Assembly (NCBI RefSeq): GCF_001039355.2
Contig: NW_019775824.1
Location: 72,890-136,889, forward strand
From: Lingula anatina
Lineage: Eukaryota; Brachiopoda; Lingulata; Lingulida; Lingulidae
Reading direction: 5' to 3'
Length of the DNA: 64,000 nucleotides
The notes under the pieces are model-generated. The model was not told the DNA's origin and searched no databases. It was given only the letters and a program-made list of their open reading frames with translations. A program made the translations under genes and the position numbers. How positions within the stretch are numbered: the first letter of the stretch is position 1; the number at the start of each line of letters is the position of its first letter. Shown piece after piece: positions 9,318-22,600 of this stretch.

Positions 9318-12300
9318 CTACAAATATACAGGGTGAAAACAGTCAAAAAAAAAAAAATAATAAAAGATATACTGTTTATATATATAAATATATATAGAGC
9401 TGGCCCCAGGATTAATGCTTTACAATTATGTAAAATAAACATAGAATACTAAAATAATCTGGCAATTGTACATAATAATCATTACAATGTTAAGTTACTT
9501 TTCTGGATCTGCCCATGGCATGTGTTTCCTGACAAAACTGACCATTTTCTCCGTGGAGTTGGACTGCAGCTCAGTGGTGGCTGGCTCAGTGGGAGGGGGA
9601 GGGGCCTGGGTTGCTATGGTAACACTTATGATAGTGAGGTTCAGTGTGATACCATATGCTGTTTTGACTGCTTCTTCTAATCCTGAAGTCAGCTCGTCTT
9701 GTCTGCATGATAATATGATTATAGTGCGATACTAATATATACAACATTATCAAGATATACACATTTTCAACAAACAATCTTTTTTTATTTTTTGCACAGT
9801 TATTTGAGTCAATGGCTTGGAAAATACAATTCTCTTTTACAGACCTTTATTAATAGTCAAAATAGAAGTTTTGTGGCAAATTATTTATTTAATATAAAAT
9901 AAACAAATGCTACATTCATGATTTTAATCAAATTTAATTTTAATTGCAATGTAGTATATAAAATACATTTTCTGCACATTTAATGATACTCTATTTTCTG
10001 CTTTTACAGTAGCATTTGTTCATACTTTCTGCTGCTTATAATGACCAAGCTATACTGAAGAGACAATATATGGGACTGTCAAAAAATATTCCTATTATTA
10101 TTATTTTAACAACTTTATCCCTCAGATACTTACACATCCGTGTACTCAAGAATATCAGCTAACAGCTCCTTAGGTATAAACTCATCTTGGGTTGTTTCTT
10201 CTGTCATGACTGTGATGGTAGTTGTCACATTCCAAAGTGTGTCATTTGTAGCATTAACAATAACAGTAGGCACTGTCAACAACTTACGCCCGTGTACGTC
10301 TGCCAAATAAACATCAGAATCATCATTCACCTGCTTTCCATGTGAACGTTTTAATCTCCCTGATTTTGATGTCTCATCAATTGTTGCTGCTTCAGAAAAA
10401 TTATTATGGCTCGTCAAATTGAACGCAAGTAAAGTTCTGTTGTTCAACAAATCCGTTGCATTAAAACCAAACGTTCCATTAAATTCCTCCACAATATCTC
10501 CACTTCCACTTGCCACCAAGTCGCCTTCGCCATCCTTGACTGTCTCCTGAGTGATATTCAGGAGCTCTGTGTCATTCCAGGAAAAGTTTCCATGAATTGA
10601 TGTAGTTGGAAGGGTAGTGGTCAGTAACATCTTGTAAGCGGCTGCACAGAGTCCAGAGTTTGGACTATACTTGGAGAAGACCAGGACGTCCAAGAGGCCA
10701 TCTTTCTCCAGGGGATAGCCCTGGCCGATCTTCACTTGGTTCATGGAGGCAAACACGAGAGGGTTGTTCTTACGTGGTCTGCAAACACAAGATGACTGCC
10801 ATGCATTATTAGTAATATGTGTGAAATGAATTCAATACAATTTTTGCCCTCACAGAAAAAAATTGTCATAGTGAATACTTTTGTCAATTTTCCCTTTTTA
10901 TTCCCATATTCCACCTTGCTCAAGTATGCAATTATTACTGAACTTATTTATGGTACACTCTTGGGTCAACTTAATTTTGAAAAAATAAAAATAAAAAAGT
11001 GCCTTTGATCACTTTTAAGCTTTTCTAATGCATAGTTATACTGGTACTCAGCATGTAATAACAAAATGAATGTTATTTAAAGTGGATTCTGAGACTTTTA
11101 GCAACTAGAAAATAGTCTATTTACAGATATAATGTCTCATAGCCACAACACTGTGACACCGTGCTCCGATTGAAATTGCAGAAAGAATTTATAACTGTCA
11201 TCAACTTGCTGATGAAGACCTCCCTGATCGGAACAAACTGAAATAAAATCATGCACAAAAATTACGAGGAAATTAAATAATGGGTGGTCAAATAACTTTA
11301 TTATGAAAAATATTAGACTTTAAAATAAACCTGGGAAAATTCAGTTCTATTGTCAGTATATTTATAATCTGATGTTATTAAAACTGTGATAAATAAATGC
11401 AATACTCACAAAAAAACTATCAATTATCGGTTGTCCCTTCAACAAATAGTCTATATTAAATATAATTAGTGTAATATTGTTTTTTAAATTATTGTTTTTC
11501 TTTTTATGTAATATTGTTTCCTTTAAAAATGTTCTGTATATAAAAGTCCTGAACAAAGGATATCCATTGTTACCTGCTGCACACCTAGTCCTCCATCTAT
11601 AGTGAGAATAACTCCATACTGAAGCTCCTCAGGGTTTACTGAAACAGCAATCTCAACATTTTAATAAAAATATATCACAAATTATAACATCCTTATAGGC
11701 ATTGGCCTAGATATCCACAGGCAAATGCTGAATCTAACATTAAATGGAAATGCATTTCATAAAAGTTGGCAATATTTGTTAATTCCTATATAAATTTATA
11801 AAATTTAATCTTAACATTTAATTTGACAAAACAAGTCAAAAGCTGGAGCAAATAATTAAAAGCAACTTCTAAATTGAAGCTTTTAAATTGGTCAGCATCG
11901 GGTATGATGGACAACCACAAGTACATATGAATAATGTATATCATGCACAAAACATATCAATTTAAAATTTATAATCCAAATTATATCAAACAACATACAT
12001 GGACACAACCAGGTGTTGCACTGTGCCATCTCTCCTCCACTTCCAACACACCATGCACCACCGCCATCTGGTGAGGGATCATTGCACTCCCTGGATCTCA
12101 CTTTGGTGCCCCCGCCACAAGGCTTGGTGCAGTTTGTCCATGCTGTCCACTCTCCCCATTGTCCATCACGATCTGGAAATGTGCAGGTTAGTTATGAGGA
12201 AATTAATACAGACCAAACAAGTTGCAAATATCATCTGTGAAAAAAAAAAAAATTCCAGTAAATCCATGAGATCACCTGTACACTTAAATGCCAGTCCCAG

Positions 12301-13569
12301 TTTATACCCATCTCTACACGTGCATTGGAACGAGCCCCAAGTGTTCGTGCAGTTGCCGCGTTCTTCATCACATGGTGACTGGGTAGAGCACTCATCAATG
12401 TCTGAAATATATAACAAAATGCATTTAATTTATCGACTGACTTTAACAAAAACTGTGCAGGTCTAAAGATAATAATATAATATGTCATCAGATTAACTTA
12501 ATTATTGCACAAAAGGGACTAATTAAATTCTGAGGTGCAGTGGCAATCTATGTACATTCAGCCATAAATTTAGATTTTTATCTATTTTTAGTTACTAGTA
12601 TTTTATTTACTTATTTTTCACAAAATTTTAACATGAAAGAACTCATACTCTGCAATACCTTCACAAAAAATAGGATAACATACTGTACTGGTACAGCCCA
12701 AACTTTCAAACCAAAATTACCTTCACAATAGAAACCCAGTTCATCCACCCTGTATCCTCTAGGACATATACAAGTGTCCAGATCCTCTATACTGGCACAG
12801 TTCCAGTTCAATATATAATATAATTATACATTATTTACCTTCACAATAGAAGCCCAGTTCATCCACCCTGTATCCTCTAGGACATATACAAGTGTCCAGA
12901 TCCTCTATACTAGCACAGTCCCAGTGGCACATGGCTGCATAGGTACTGTTATCACAGGGTCTGGCCGCTACAGATAATGAAGAATTTTTCCAAACTAAAT
13001 TCAATTTCTTATTACAGATTTAACTGCACTGGTGTGTTAACTGCACTTGCTGTCAGCAATAAACAAATTATATAATGTTTGGAAGAATGTCTACAACATT
13101 ATAAAAGTTGGCAACATCTATCAGTTCATATGCTGTGCTAATGGAAATCTTGAGATTAAAGACTAGCTTAATTTGTATCTGTTATCTTAAATTTTGAGCT
13201 TGGCCAATTTTTAACTGTTTAAAATGGAAATTTAAACTGTTTAATAATAAAGTTGCCCCTTTGATTCCTTGCAAAAGACATGAGTTTTTTTAGGAAACAG
13301 GCCATTCAAACCTGCACTCACCAATGCAAGATTTCATGTCAACATCCAGTCTGAACCCAGGCAGACAGGCACAGCCATAGCCCCCTGGCTTGTTAATACA
13401 GATATGATGACAGTCATGGATACCATTGCTGCAGTCATCTATATCTGCAGAGAGTTAAAAATTCAACAACTACAAGTCTAGACTAAGTTTATAAGACATC
13501 CAGGTTGGTTATAGGATCCAAAATTTCAACAGCTAGACTATATGACATCCTGGTTTGTTAATAGTCATG

Positions 13570-13612
<43 letters not shown>

Positions 13613-16600
13613 CAGACATACCTTCACAGGTCCTTCCATTGGCTGCCAGCTGGTATCCCTTGGCACAGTCACAGACATAGGAGCCAGGGGTGTTATGACA
13701 CAGTCCTCTGTCTGGACGCTGGTCACACAGATGTGTATCCCTATGGCACTCATCTACATCTGTTAATATAAATGTACAGTGCAGTATTTTAGTGTCTATT
13801 TTATACTTAAAATTAAAGTCAGTGAATTATGTTCAGCATGATACTCAAATGTTACCAAAAAAAAAAAAGACTTATAAGTGATCCATCTGAAATAGTTAAT
13901 AGTTTGAAGAAAGTTCAAAAGATGTGACACCATTTACAATATTTGTCCAATAACTAATATAATCTGCATTGTTGCAGTCACTGTTAATAAATTTCATATT
14001 GTCTTAATTCTTAAATAGTAATACATGATACTGCTGGTATTTGTGATAGACAAATAAATAGAACATCTTTTACTTAAAGTGAGCAAATTTTTCATCATAC
14101 CTTCACAATCAATGCCATCACCATGGTAACCCGCTTGGCACTGGCACCTGTAACTACCAGGTGTATTAATACACACACCTTTGACCTTATCACACACATG
14201 TTGGCCCAGAGTGCACTCATTTAAGTCTGAAATTATTAGAAATCATGAAGTTCAGATATAAAGTGCCATGGTTTGGAAATAAAAACACTTAATAATTTAC
14301 AAAGTATCTTTTACAAAATAATACATAAAGCATAAGTTATTATATGGTCTTGGAAAGGTTTGGCACCATAAATAATTTTAATTCACCACCCAATTCCATC
14401 TGTTCTTAAAGCTTTTAAAGATTAAGTTTAAGCACTTCAACCAAAGTTCATTTTTCTGGTCTAAAAGTTAACTTCTAATATTTTGCAGGGATTTGAGTAC
14501 CATTTAGTTTTTTAAAAGTTGGAAAATATGACATGGGGTACAGGGGGGCAATATAGATCAATGACATTTTTGGCTTCCCAAAATGTCAGAAATCCACCAA
14601 CTGTCAAAAAATCCCATCCCTGACTTTGGCTCACCTACACATATCTCCCCCATGGGGATGTACCCATGCTGGCAGACACACTGGTAGCCTGGAGACAGGT
14701 TGTGGCACACAGTGTGAGAGGTCAAACTACAGGTGTGGTTACCAGCCTGACACTCATCATAATCTGAAATAACAAACTGAGAGAATAACATTTATGATAA
14801 AGATTTATTAGACAATTGTCAACCAGTTGAAATAATATATACACAAATTTATCTAAATCTACATGTATTCTATCCAAGTGAACTTTTTTGCTGGTCCATC
14901 ATCACATTTATAGAAAGGCATCTCTTTATATATGTCTCTTTTTATAACAATAAAATTATAAAATTACATTGAAATTCAATATAATTATGGAATGACGTTG
15001 CACCTTTATTTTAGCCCATTCATTGTTTCTATATGGTACTGTATTTCTTAACATTAGGCTAAACTAACCTATGCACCTATATGGACCAACTTGCACATAG
15101 AGGGCGCTGACGCAGGCACACTCATATCCTGGCACTGTGTTCACACAGACGACATTCATCTCAGGATCACAGTTGTGAAGATTTGGCATGGCACACTCAT
15201 CTATGTCTGGAAAGAATAAACTCTTTTTGTAAATTATCAAAATAAAAATATTAGCAAAGGACATTTATATCCTTTCCAATGAATTGCTATATGCAGCATC
15301 TTTTCATTGTTTTTATATACGAATTAATGTTTGTACATGTCAATGAAATTTTCTGTAATACAGAAGGAAACAAAATTGCAGAATTTTTTAAAAAAACTTT
15401 TAATTACACACATTAGGGCAAAAACTATCTGAAAACAAGAAAGCGTCTTAACCTGTGCATTGAAAAAAGCTACAGAAGTAAATGTTAATTTTGTCTTGGA
15501 TTATCATACATGCATTGAGTAATAATATGTTAATGAAAAGATATTGTCCATTACCTTCACAAATGTCTCCGAATTCTTCATCGACAGTGAGCCCATTAGG
15601 ACAAAAGCAAGAGTCGGCACCCGCTACATAGCCACAGAAATGAGAACAACCTCTGGGCTCAAAACATTTGAATGTGGCTGTAATCAGAGAAGAGTGAAAT
15701 AGGATACTTAGTAGTCTACATGTACAGTGGTGTATCAATCAAAATTAATGTTTATAATAAGTGGACAGACAGAAAAATTAGATAAAAATTACATGCAAAT
15801 ATGTAAGCAAATGTTCTTAAAAGTCCAAAAAGCTCCATAATATTATGTCAAAAAAAATATCATCATGGTTCTGAATGAAAACTGTCCGTTGTTAAATGGT
15901 CTCTATCAAAAATTCAGAAAGTAGTGAAACAATTTTACAAGCAGAAAAATAAAATTTTTGTTAGTCTTGCTAAATTATTTTTCTCCAAAATTATTTGTAT
16001 CATAAGTTAATAATGGAATAATGGAGTATCATAAGTTAATAATGGAATAATGGAGCAATAAGCATGTATGAGATTTCCTACGTTTACAGGTCTTGCCATC
16101 CTCTGCCAGATAGAAATCCGTGGGACAGGAGCAGACATAGCTCCCTCTGGTGTTGTTACAATACTGCCTGGATAAACAGCTGTGTGTGGCCTCACTCTGA
16201 CACTCATCCACGTCTATCAAAATTATGAGAAACAAAAAAGCAATAATTTTAGAAAAAAAATATCACTTGAAATCTTGGATGATGTAACAAAATGTATGAT
16301 ACTTAAAGTTTTGGAGTTTAAATATGACAAAATAAATATTTATTTTTTAAGATGATAAGTGTCTTTCTCTCTACTTCTTTTCTGGTAATAACCCATTTAC
16401 TGTTATTCTAGCTATTGATGCAAAGAAAGTTATTATAACCAAAATAATAAAACAGGAATTGATAAAAACTCCCGGGAGAAAGGCAGTTCAAGTAGTCTTA
16501 TCATGGTGTTGTTATGGTACCAAGTGTCCTTACCTTCACAGGTGTAGTTACCATATGGTACCAAGTGTCCTTACCTTCACAGGTGTAGTTACCATATGGT

Positions 16601-19600
16601 ATCAAGTGTTCTTACCTTCACAGATGTAGTTACCATATGGTACCAAGTGTCCTTACCTTCACAGATGTAGTTACCATATGGTACCAAGTGTCCTTACCTT
16701 CACAGATGTAGTTACCATATGGTACCAAGTGTCCTTACCTTCACAGATGTAGTTACCATATGGTACCAAGTGTCCTTACCTTCACAGATGTAGTTACCAT
16801 ATGGTATCAAGTGTTCTTACCTTCACAGATGTAGTTACCATATGGTATCAAGTGTCCTTACCTTCACAGATGTAGTTACCATATGGTACCAAGTGTCATT
16901 ACCTTAACAGGTGTAGTTACCATAGGGTATCAAGTGTCATTACCTTAACAGGTGTAGTTACCATAGGGTATCAAGTGTCATTACCTTAACAGGTGTAGTT
17001 ACCAAAGGGTATCAAGTGTCATTACTTTCACAGGTGTAGTTACCATAGGGTATCAAGTGTCATTACTTTCACAGGTGTAGTTACCATAGGGTATCAAGTG
17101 TCCTTACCTGCACAGGTGTAGTTACCACATGGTATCAAGTGTTCTTACCTTCACAGGAATGGCTGTCATCTGCCAGTATGTATCCAGTGTTGCATACACA
17201 GGTGTAGTTACCATATGGAGTATTCAGGCACTGATGATGGCAACCTCCATAGTCAGGCTGGGAGCACTCATTCAATTCTGGAAAAACAGCCAGAGAAGCA
17301 TTATTTTCACACTGCCTTCAATCAAACATTTTAGATTTAATACTGATGAATGAAAAATAACCAAGCTTAGTTTAAGTTATGGAAATGTTGAAAATGGTGA
17401 TAACATGAAACCTGACGTTCATATCACAATTCATGACAAAATAAGACATCATTTGACGAAAATCTAAATGCTATAAGTTTTAAAGTTTTTTTTATTATGA
17501 GCATATACGGTAAATGTGCTTCTTCAATTGAGAAGTATGAAGAGTGTTTATTTGTGGTTAAAAGCACACTAGCAGCCAATCTTTTACAGACTAAAATTCA
17601 GTATTCACATGGCACCTTACCAGAACATACAAAACCATCTCCAGTAAAGCCAGCCATGCAGTGACAGCTGTAGCCTGGGTGCTGGTCTACACATACTCCA
17701 TATACCTTGTCACAGTCATTGGTCAGAGGGGAGGAACACTCATCAAAATCTAGTGTGAGAGAAAATTGCTTCATTAATATAACAGATTCTGTCACAGTTG
17801 TTGGTGAGAGGGGAGGAAGACTCATCAAAATCTGGTGTAAAAAATTCCTAAATATCAAATTTAAAATTCTCAAAGCAGGTCGCAGTAGTGGCTGTACATA
17901 TAAAGGAAGAAAGCCATTCTGTACATTATCCATGCTTCTTAACATATACAAAATTCAACAATTTTCCCAACTTTTTCCATAAAAACTAAGATGCGTCTCA
18001 AAGAGGACAACAAACCCCCTAACCCTGACTTATTCACGGACAACACAGCCTGTATTTTTACCAGTATTCATACTCACAGGCCTGTATACAGTGTCTCCTA
18101 TCCTCATGTAGGATATATCCCAGCTCACAGGCACACTCATAACTCCCCACCACATTAATACAGATCATCTGACAGCTGTGGTGACCCGTGGAACACTCAT
18201 CCTCATCTGAAATGACGGTTTGGTTTTCAATGCAAATTTATTTATATATATCAAGGTAACATGAAAACACTGTCAGATTTTTTTCTTTCTTTCTTTTTTT
18301 GGATTTTTTTTTCTTAACTAAACTGTTCTGTTCCCTGGCTTAGTTGTCAGGACTGTTAATTGTAAAACTGTTTCTGATAGGATGAGACGTGTGCATGTGA
18401 CCATGTAACTTTGGTAACAAAGATGAAATCCACTAGAACTGAATTACGAGACAAGCTAAAAGTTAAAAATTTTACCAACCCACACAAGTTATGCCATCTG
18501 GTGCCTGCACAAAGCCCAGCTTACAACTGCAGTAGAACCTGCCGTCTGTGTTCACACAGCGGCTGATCTCACTGCGGCATGGACTGAGACCGGTTGAACA
18601 CTCATCCACATCTGAATCAGGAGACAATGGTTGTATACACCACATATTATTAATTATAATATTACACTGCACTGAATTTTCTTATTTTCCAGTTAAATTT
18701 TCCCATTCGAATTTTTGACCATGTATATAATTCTGATTTAGCAAACTCAAAAACCGGCCCTTTAACATCATATGCACCTAATGCAAATACAAAAGAACAT
18801 TCTTTAAATCTTGGTGCACACTCATATTGCCATATACACAGGTAGCATTCATTAAAAGATAAGAAATATTTTCAAATACTATAACAATAGGACCATGAAA
18901 GCCTCTTACCCACGCAAAAGTTGGTTGAATTAAGAGAGTACCCTTTAGGGCAACTGCAAATGGTTTCAAACTTTGACGTAGATTTTGCACACACAGCACG
19001 TGGGTTTCCTCCATCGCAATTCATAATTTCCTCCTCATCGCACTCAAATATGGCTGCAAAAGAGATTTGAGAAGAGACATACATCGTCAATAAATACTGC
19101 AATCATATTCTTTTAATTTTAGAAATCTAAATCAGTGATGGGAGCAATGGATTTGCAAAAGCAGGGAGAAAACCAAATACTCCTCTCACTGTTTGAAAAA
19201 TACTGTTATATTTTTTAACATTTCATTTACAGAAGTGATGACTATGTGCACTTACGCTGGCATGATACAGTGTCATTGTCCGGGATAAAGCTTTCCCCAC
19301 ATGCACACTCATATCGTCCAATTAGGTCCACACATGTCTGCTGACAGCTGTTGTTTATGTCACACTCATCTACCTCTGCAACATTATACAGTGTATATAC
19401 CCATAAGCATAATGAAAAGACTACAGTAGTGCAAATTTGCCACAAACTATGCTACTTTTTATGAGCCCATTAATATTATGAATCAATAATGATGTTATAA
19501 TCAATTAAACAAAAAAAAATAAAAAATAAAAAACAGATGCCAGATTCTATCATTACATTTTCACAAAACAGCTTTTTCATTACTATACCTTCACATTCTC

Positions 19601-22600
19601 CCTTAACTTTATTCATTCTGTAACCATAGTAACAGCGGCACACATAGCTCCCTCTAGTGTTGACACAGTGCGAGTGTTCAGGGCACAGGCTGCTACTGTT
19701 GCTGCCATGGTCACTGTTACCAAGGAGACATTCATTTTGATCTGGAAAATTAGTTCATTAATTTTTTTTTTCAAATAAGGAGATTAGTCAATGAAAAGTC
19801 ATTAGAAACAAATAACAAAAAATGATCGAAATGTCTTTTCAAAACTGGGATAATTGTATCAAAATCTTACAAAATAGAAGTAACCAACAGCTTGCAGCAA
19901 TAATTCAGCAATAATTCAATGCCATCATTGAAAAAAAAAAAAAAAGACTAGATGCCCAAGATCAGAATGTGTCTGGAGTTAGTAGTCTTCATCTTTCACC
20001 TTACCAACACACTCCTCTTCCATGTCCCCTGCTGTGTAACCATGGAGACAGGTGCAGTCATAGGAACCATTCCTGTTTGCACAATAGGTGGTGCTGAGAT
20101 CACACGTGTGTAGGCCACGGCTGCATTCATTTATGTCTAAAATAAGTCAGCTTAATTATAATTTTTATCATAATTATAAATGTGCAAATAAAGAATGGGA
20201 AACAAGACAAAGTGTCATATTTTACAACAATAAAATGCTACCATCTCTGTACAAAATAAAATGTTTACACTGCTTGTCAGCAACAGTGTGCAGACAGTTT
20301 TGCCCCAGAAAAAGAGGGACATACCTACACAAGAGAAGCCATCTGCTCCTAAGGCATAACCCTCAAAACAAAAGCATTCGTAGTGTGACTCCCCTGCTAA
20401 ATTTCTACAACCTTGCTGGCAGGCATTTTCTGTTTGGCACTCATCTAAATCTTTAAAAGCAAAAATAAAAAGATATGGAGATGATGTGAGAGTCATAAAA
20501 CAGAATCAAGCTGATTTCAATACCTTAAGCTCACTAGGACATGGTTTCAAACAAACAAGTCTGTGACAATCCAAAAAACAAATTATAAAAACATTTTTGA
20601 GCACCTTTTTGCTTTGAAGTCAGTATTTTCAAAGAGTATTTATTTAATTTCTTAGCAATATACTAGCAATTGACTTTTAGAGAAAACACCTTTTTGGCAC
20701 ATCAGAATAATTACCAACACAGGTTTGGCCATTCCCAATCAAACCAAAGGGACACTCTCCACATCTGTAACCAAGGGGGTTGTAAAGGAGATCTGGAGCT
20801 GGAACATCATGGCAGACGACACCAAAATAACAGGGGTTGTCTGCACAACCATCAATATCTTCCTCGCAGAATTGTCCTCCATATCCATCCTGGCACATAC
20901 AGTAAGCAAAGGCGAAGGAGCTCATTTGCTCTTCATGAAACACACAGGTACCATTGTTCTACAGTAAAGAAGATTTCTCATGTTAGTGATGAAAATACAC
21001 ATACAATGTCATTTTCATGTGTAACTTTGAGTAAACAAAAATGAAAAATTTCAATTTCTGATCAATAAATTTATCAGCTCTTAATTAGTTGGCTGTCCAC
21101 TGTTTTGGTTAAACTTTCATTCAAAAGTCAATATTATGTCTTATGTTGTACATTATGGCATTCTACACAACCTCAAAATTTATTATTTCTCAATCTAATT
21201 CCTAATGCTCTGCCTGTACAAACTACCTAACCTTACTAGCATATAGAATCCTGCTGTCAAATCTCAATTCAAAACATTATTGCAAACACATCAGAATCTC
21301 CAAGCAAGGAAATAGATGTAAATAAAGAAACAGTTTGATAAAATCAAAATTTATCTACCTTTACCTCACATTTACAGAAACTAATCTTTGCCCTCCAGAC
21401 AGACTGGTCCACCCCATCAGACACTATCACAATCATAGAGGGAATGATGGTAGGCCGGACATCTGTCACATTAAACCAAGCCAGCAGACCTGTGCTGCCA
21501 TCTATCCTTGCTTCCTTGGGGGCGTCTGCTCGGAGGTGGAATTTGATCCTGTCTCCCTCTCTGTCTGATGCTTCCACTGTGGTTAGGTTGGGATACGATT
21601 CTCCGAGTTTAATGTTCAGTATGATGTCTGAATCATTAGTTTGTCCAAATGGTGGATAATTGCCTGAATATAAATATAAGCCCTAAATGTTCACCATCTT
21701 ACTTTTTCATATAACTAACCAATGTTAGTGCTTCCATAATTGTAAAAAAGAATATTCTGTTAGCTAAATAAACAGGTGCATCACTTTCTGTAAATACAGC
21801 AACTATTTTAGATATGACAATTGTATTAAGCCAATCAAGTTTAGAAAACATGAAACAAATGATATCATCTTAATCCTTAAAATCAGCCATCCACAACAAG
21901 GTCTTATACAAAGTACTTAATGGAAAATAAACATTTTAACTAATACCATTATTAGACGAACTCACCAGCATAATAAGCTTTAAAAGCTTCACAGCTAGAA
22001 ATAGGACGTCTAGCCAGAAATTTGTCACACTGCCAAGACAATGAGGCTCCAAGCGCAATGTTATTAACATCACAACAAAAGTCGTACACTGAGTCAGTGA
22101 GATCAGCCTCCAGTGTATGCCTCATAAATGTATTGGCACCTTTAACATCAGCATGGTTAACGACGAGAGCTCCGCCATCTTGGTAATAACAACACCGGGG
22201 TGTAGTCACTGAGGAGCTTTCCTCTTCTTGGATGTCCTTCCTATAGCAGACAATGTGAGGAGGAATGCGGGGGTCATCTAGAAAAACAGGCATGGCTTTA
22301 GGAACCCTATAGAGCTGTTGTAAGGAGCAAGGACATGTTTTTGCATCATCGTAATTCACCTGTCCGCCCCACAGTGCATCTAACTTTTTGTCAGCTTCGA
22401 TCCAGCGTTCACAATACAATCCTGGATGGGTGAAATTTTTACCTGGGGTGCTAAGCACCCATGTGAAATGACCAGGTGATTTGGCACCATCTTGTATTTG
22501 CTGGTCCATGCGCTCAATGCGTGGTGTTAACTTGATGTCCCGTGCAGTGCGTATGGTAAACCATGAGTAATCGTACTCATAAGTTGTTCTAGAACCTGAA

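Noticed and set aside
12231-12488. Alternative frames over the EGF exon at 12276-12401
   Set aside because: Shadows of the real exon; only the DIDEC frame keeps cysteine spacing and phase.
13542-13766. Plus-strand open frame with (HT)n
   Set aside because: CA microsatellite plus the antisense of EGF exon 13622-13759.
16520-17148. Regular 41-bp repeats, CRISPR-like at first sight
   Set aside because: The units are contiguous with no spacers, and they derive from the adjacent EGF exon in an animal gene.
20670-21044. Plus-strand open frame of 124 codons
   Set aside because: It is the reverse shadow of the minus-strand EGF-pair exon 20715-20958.
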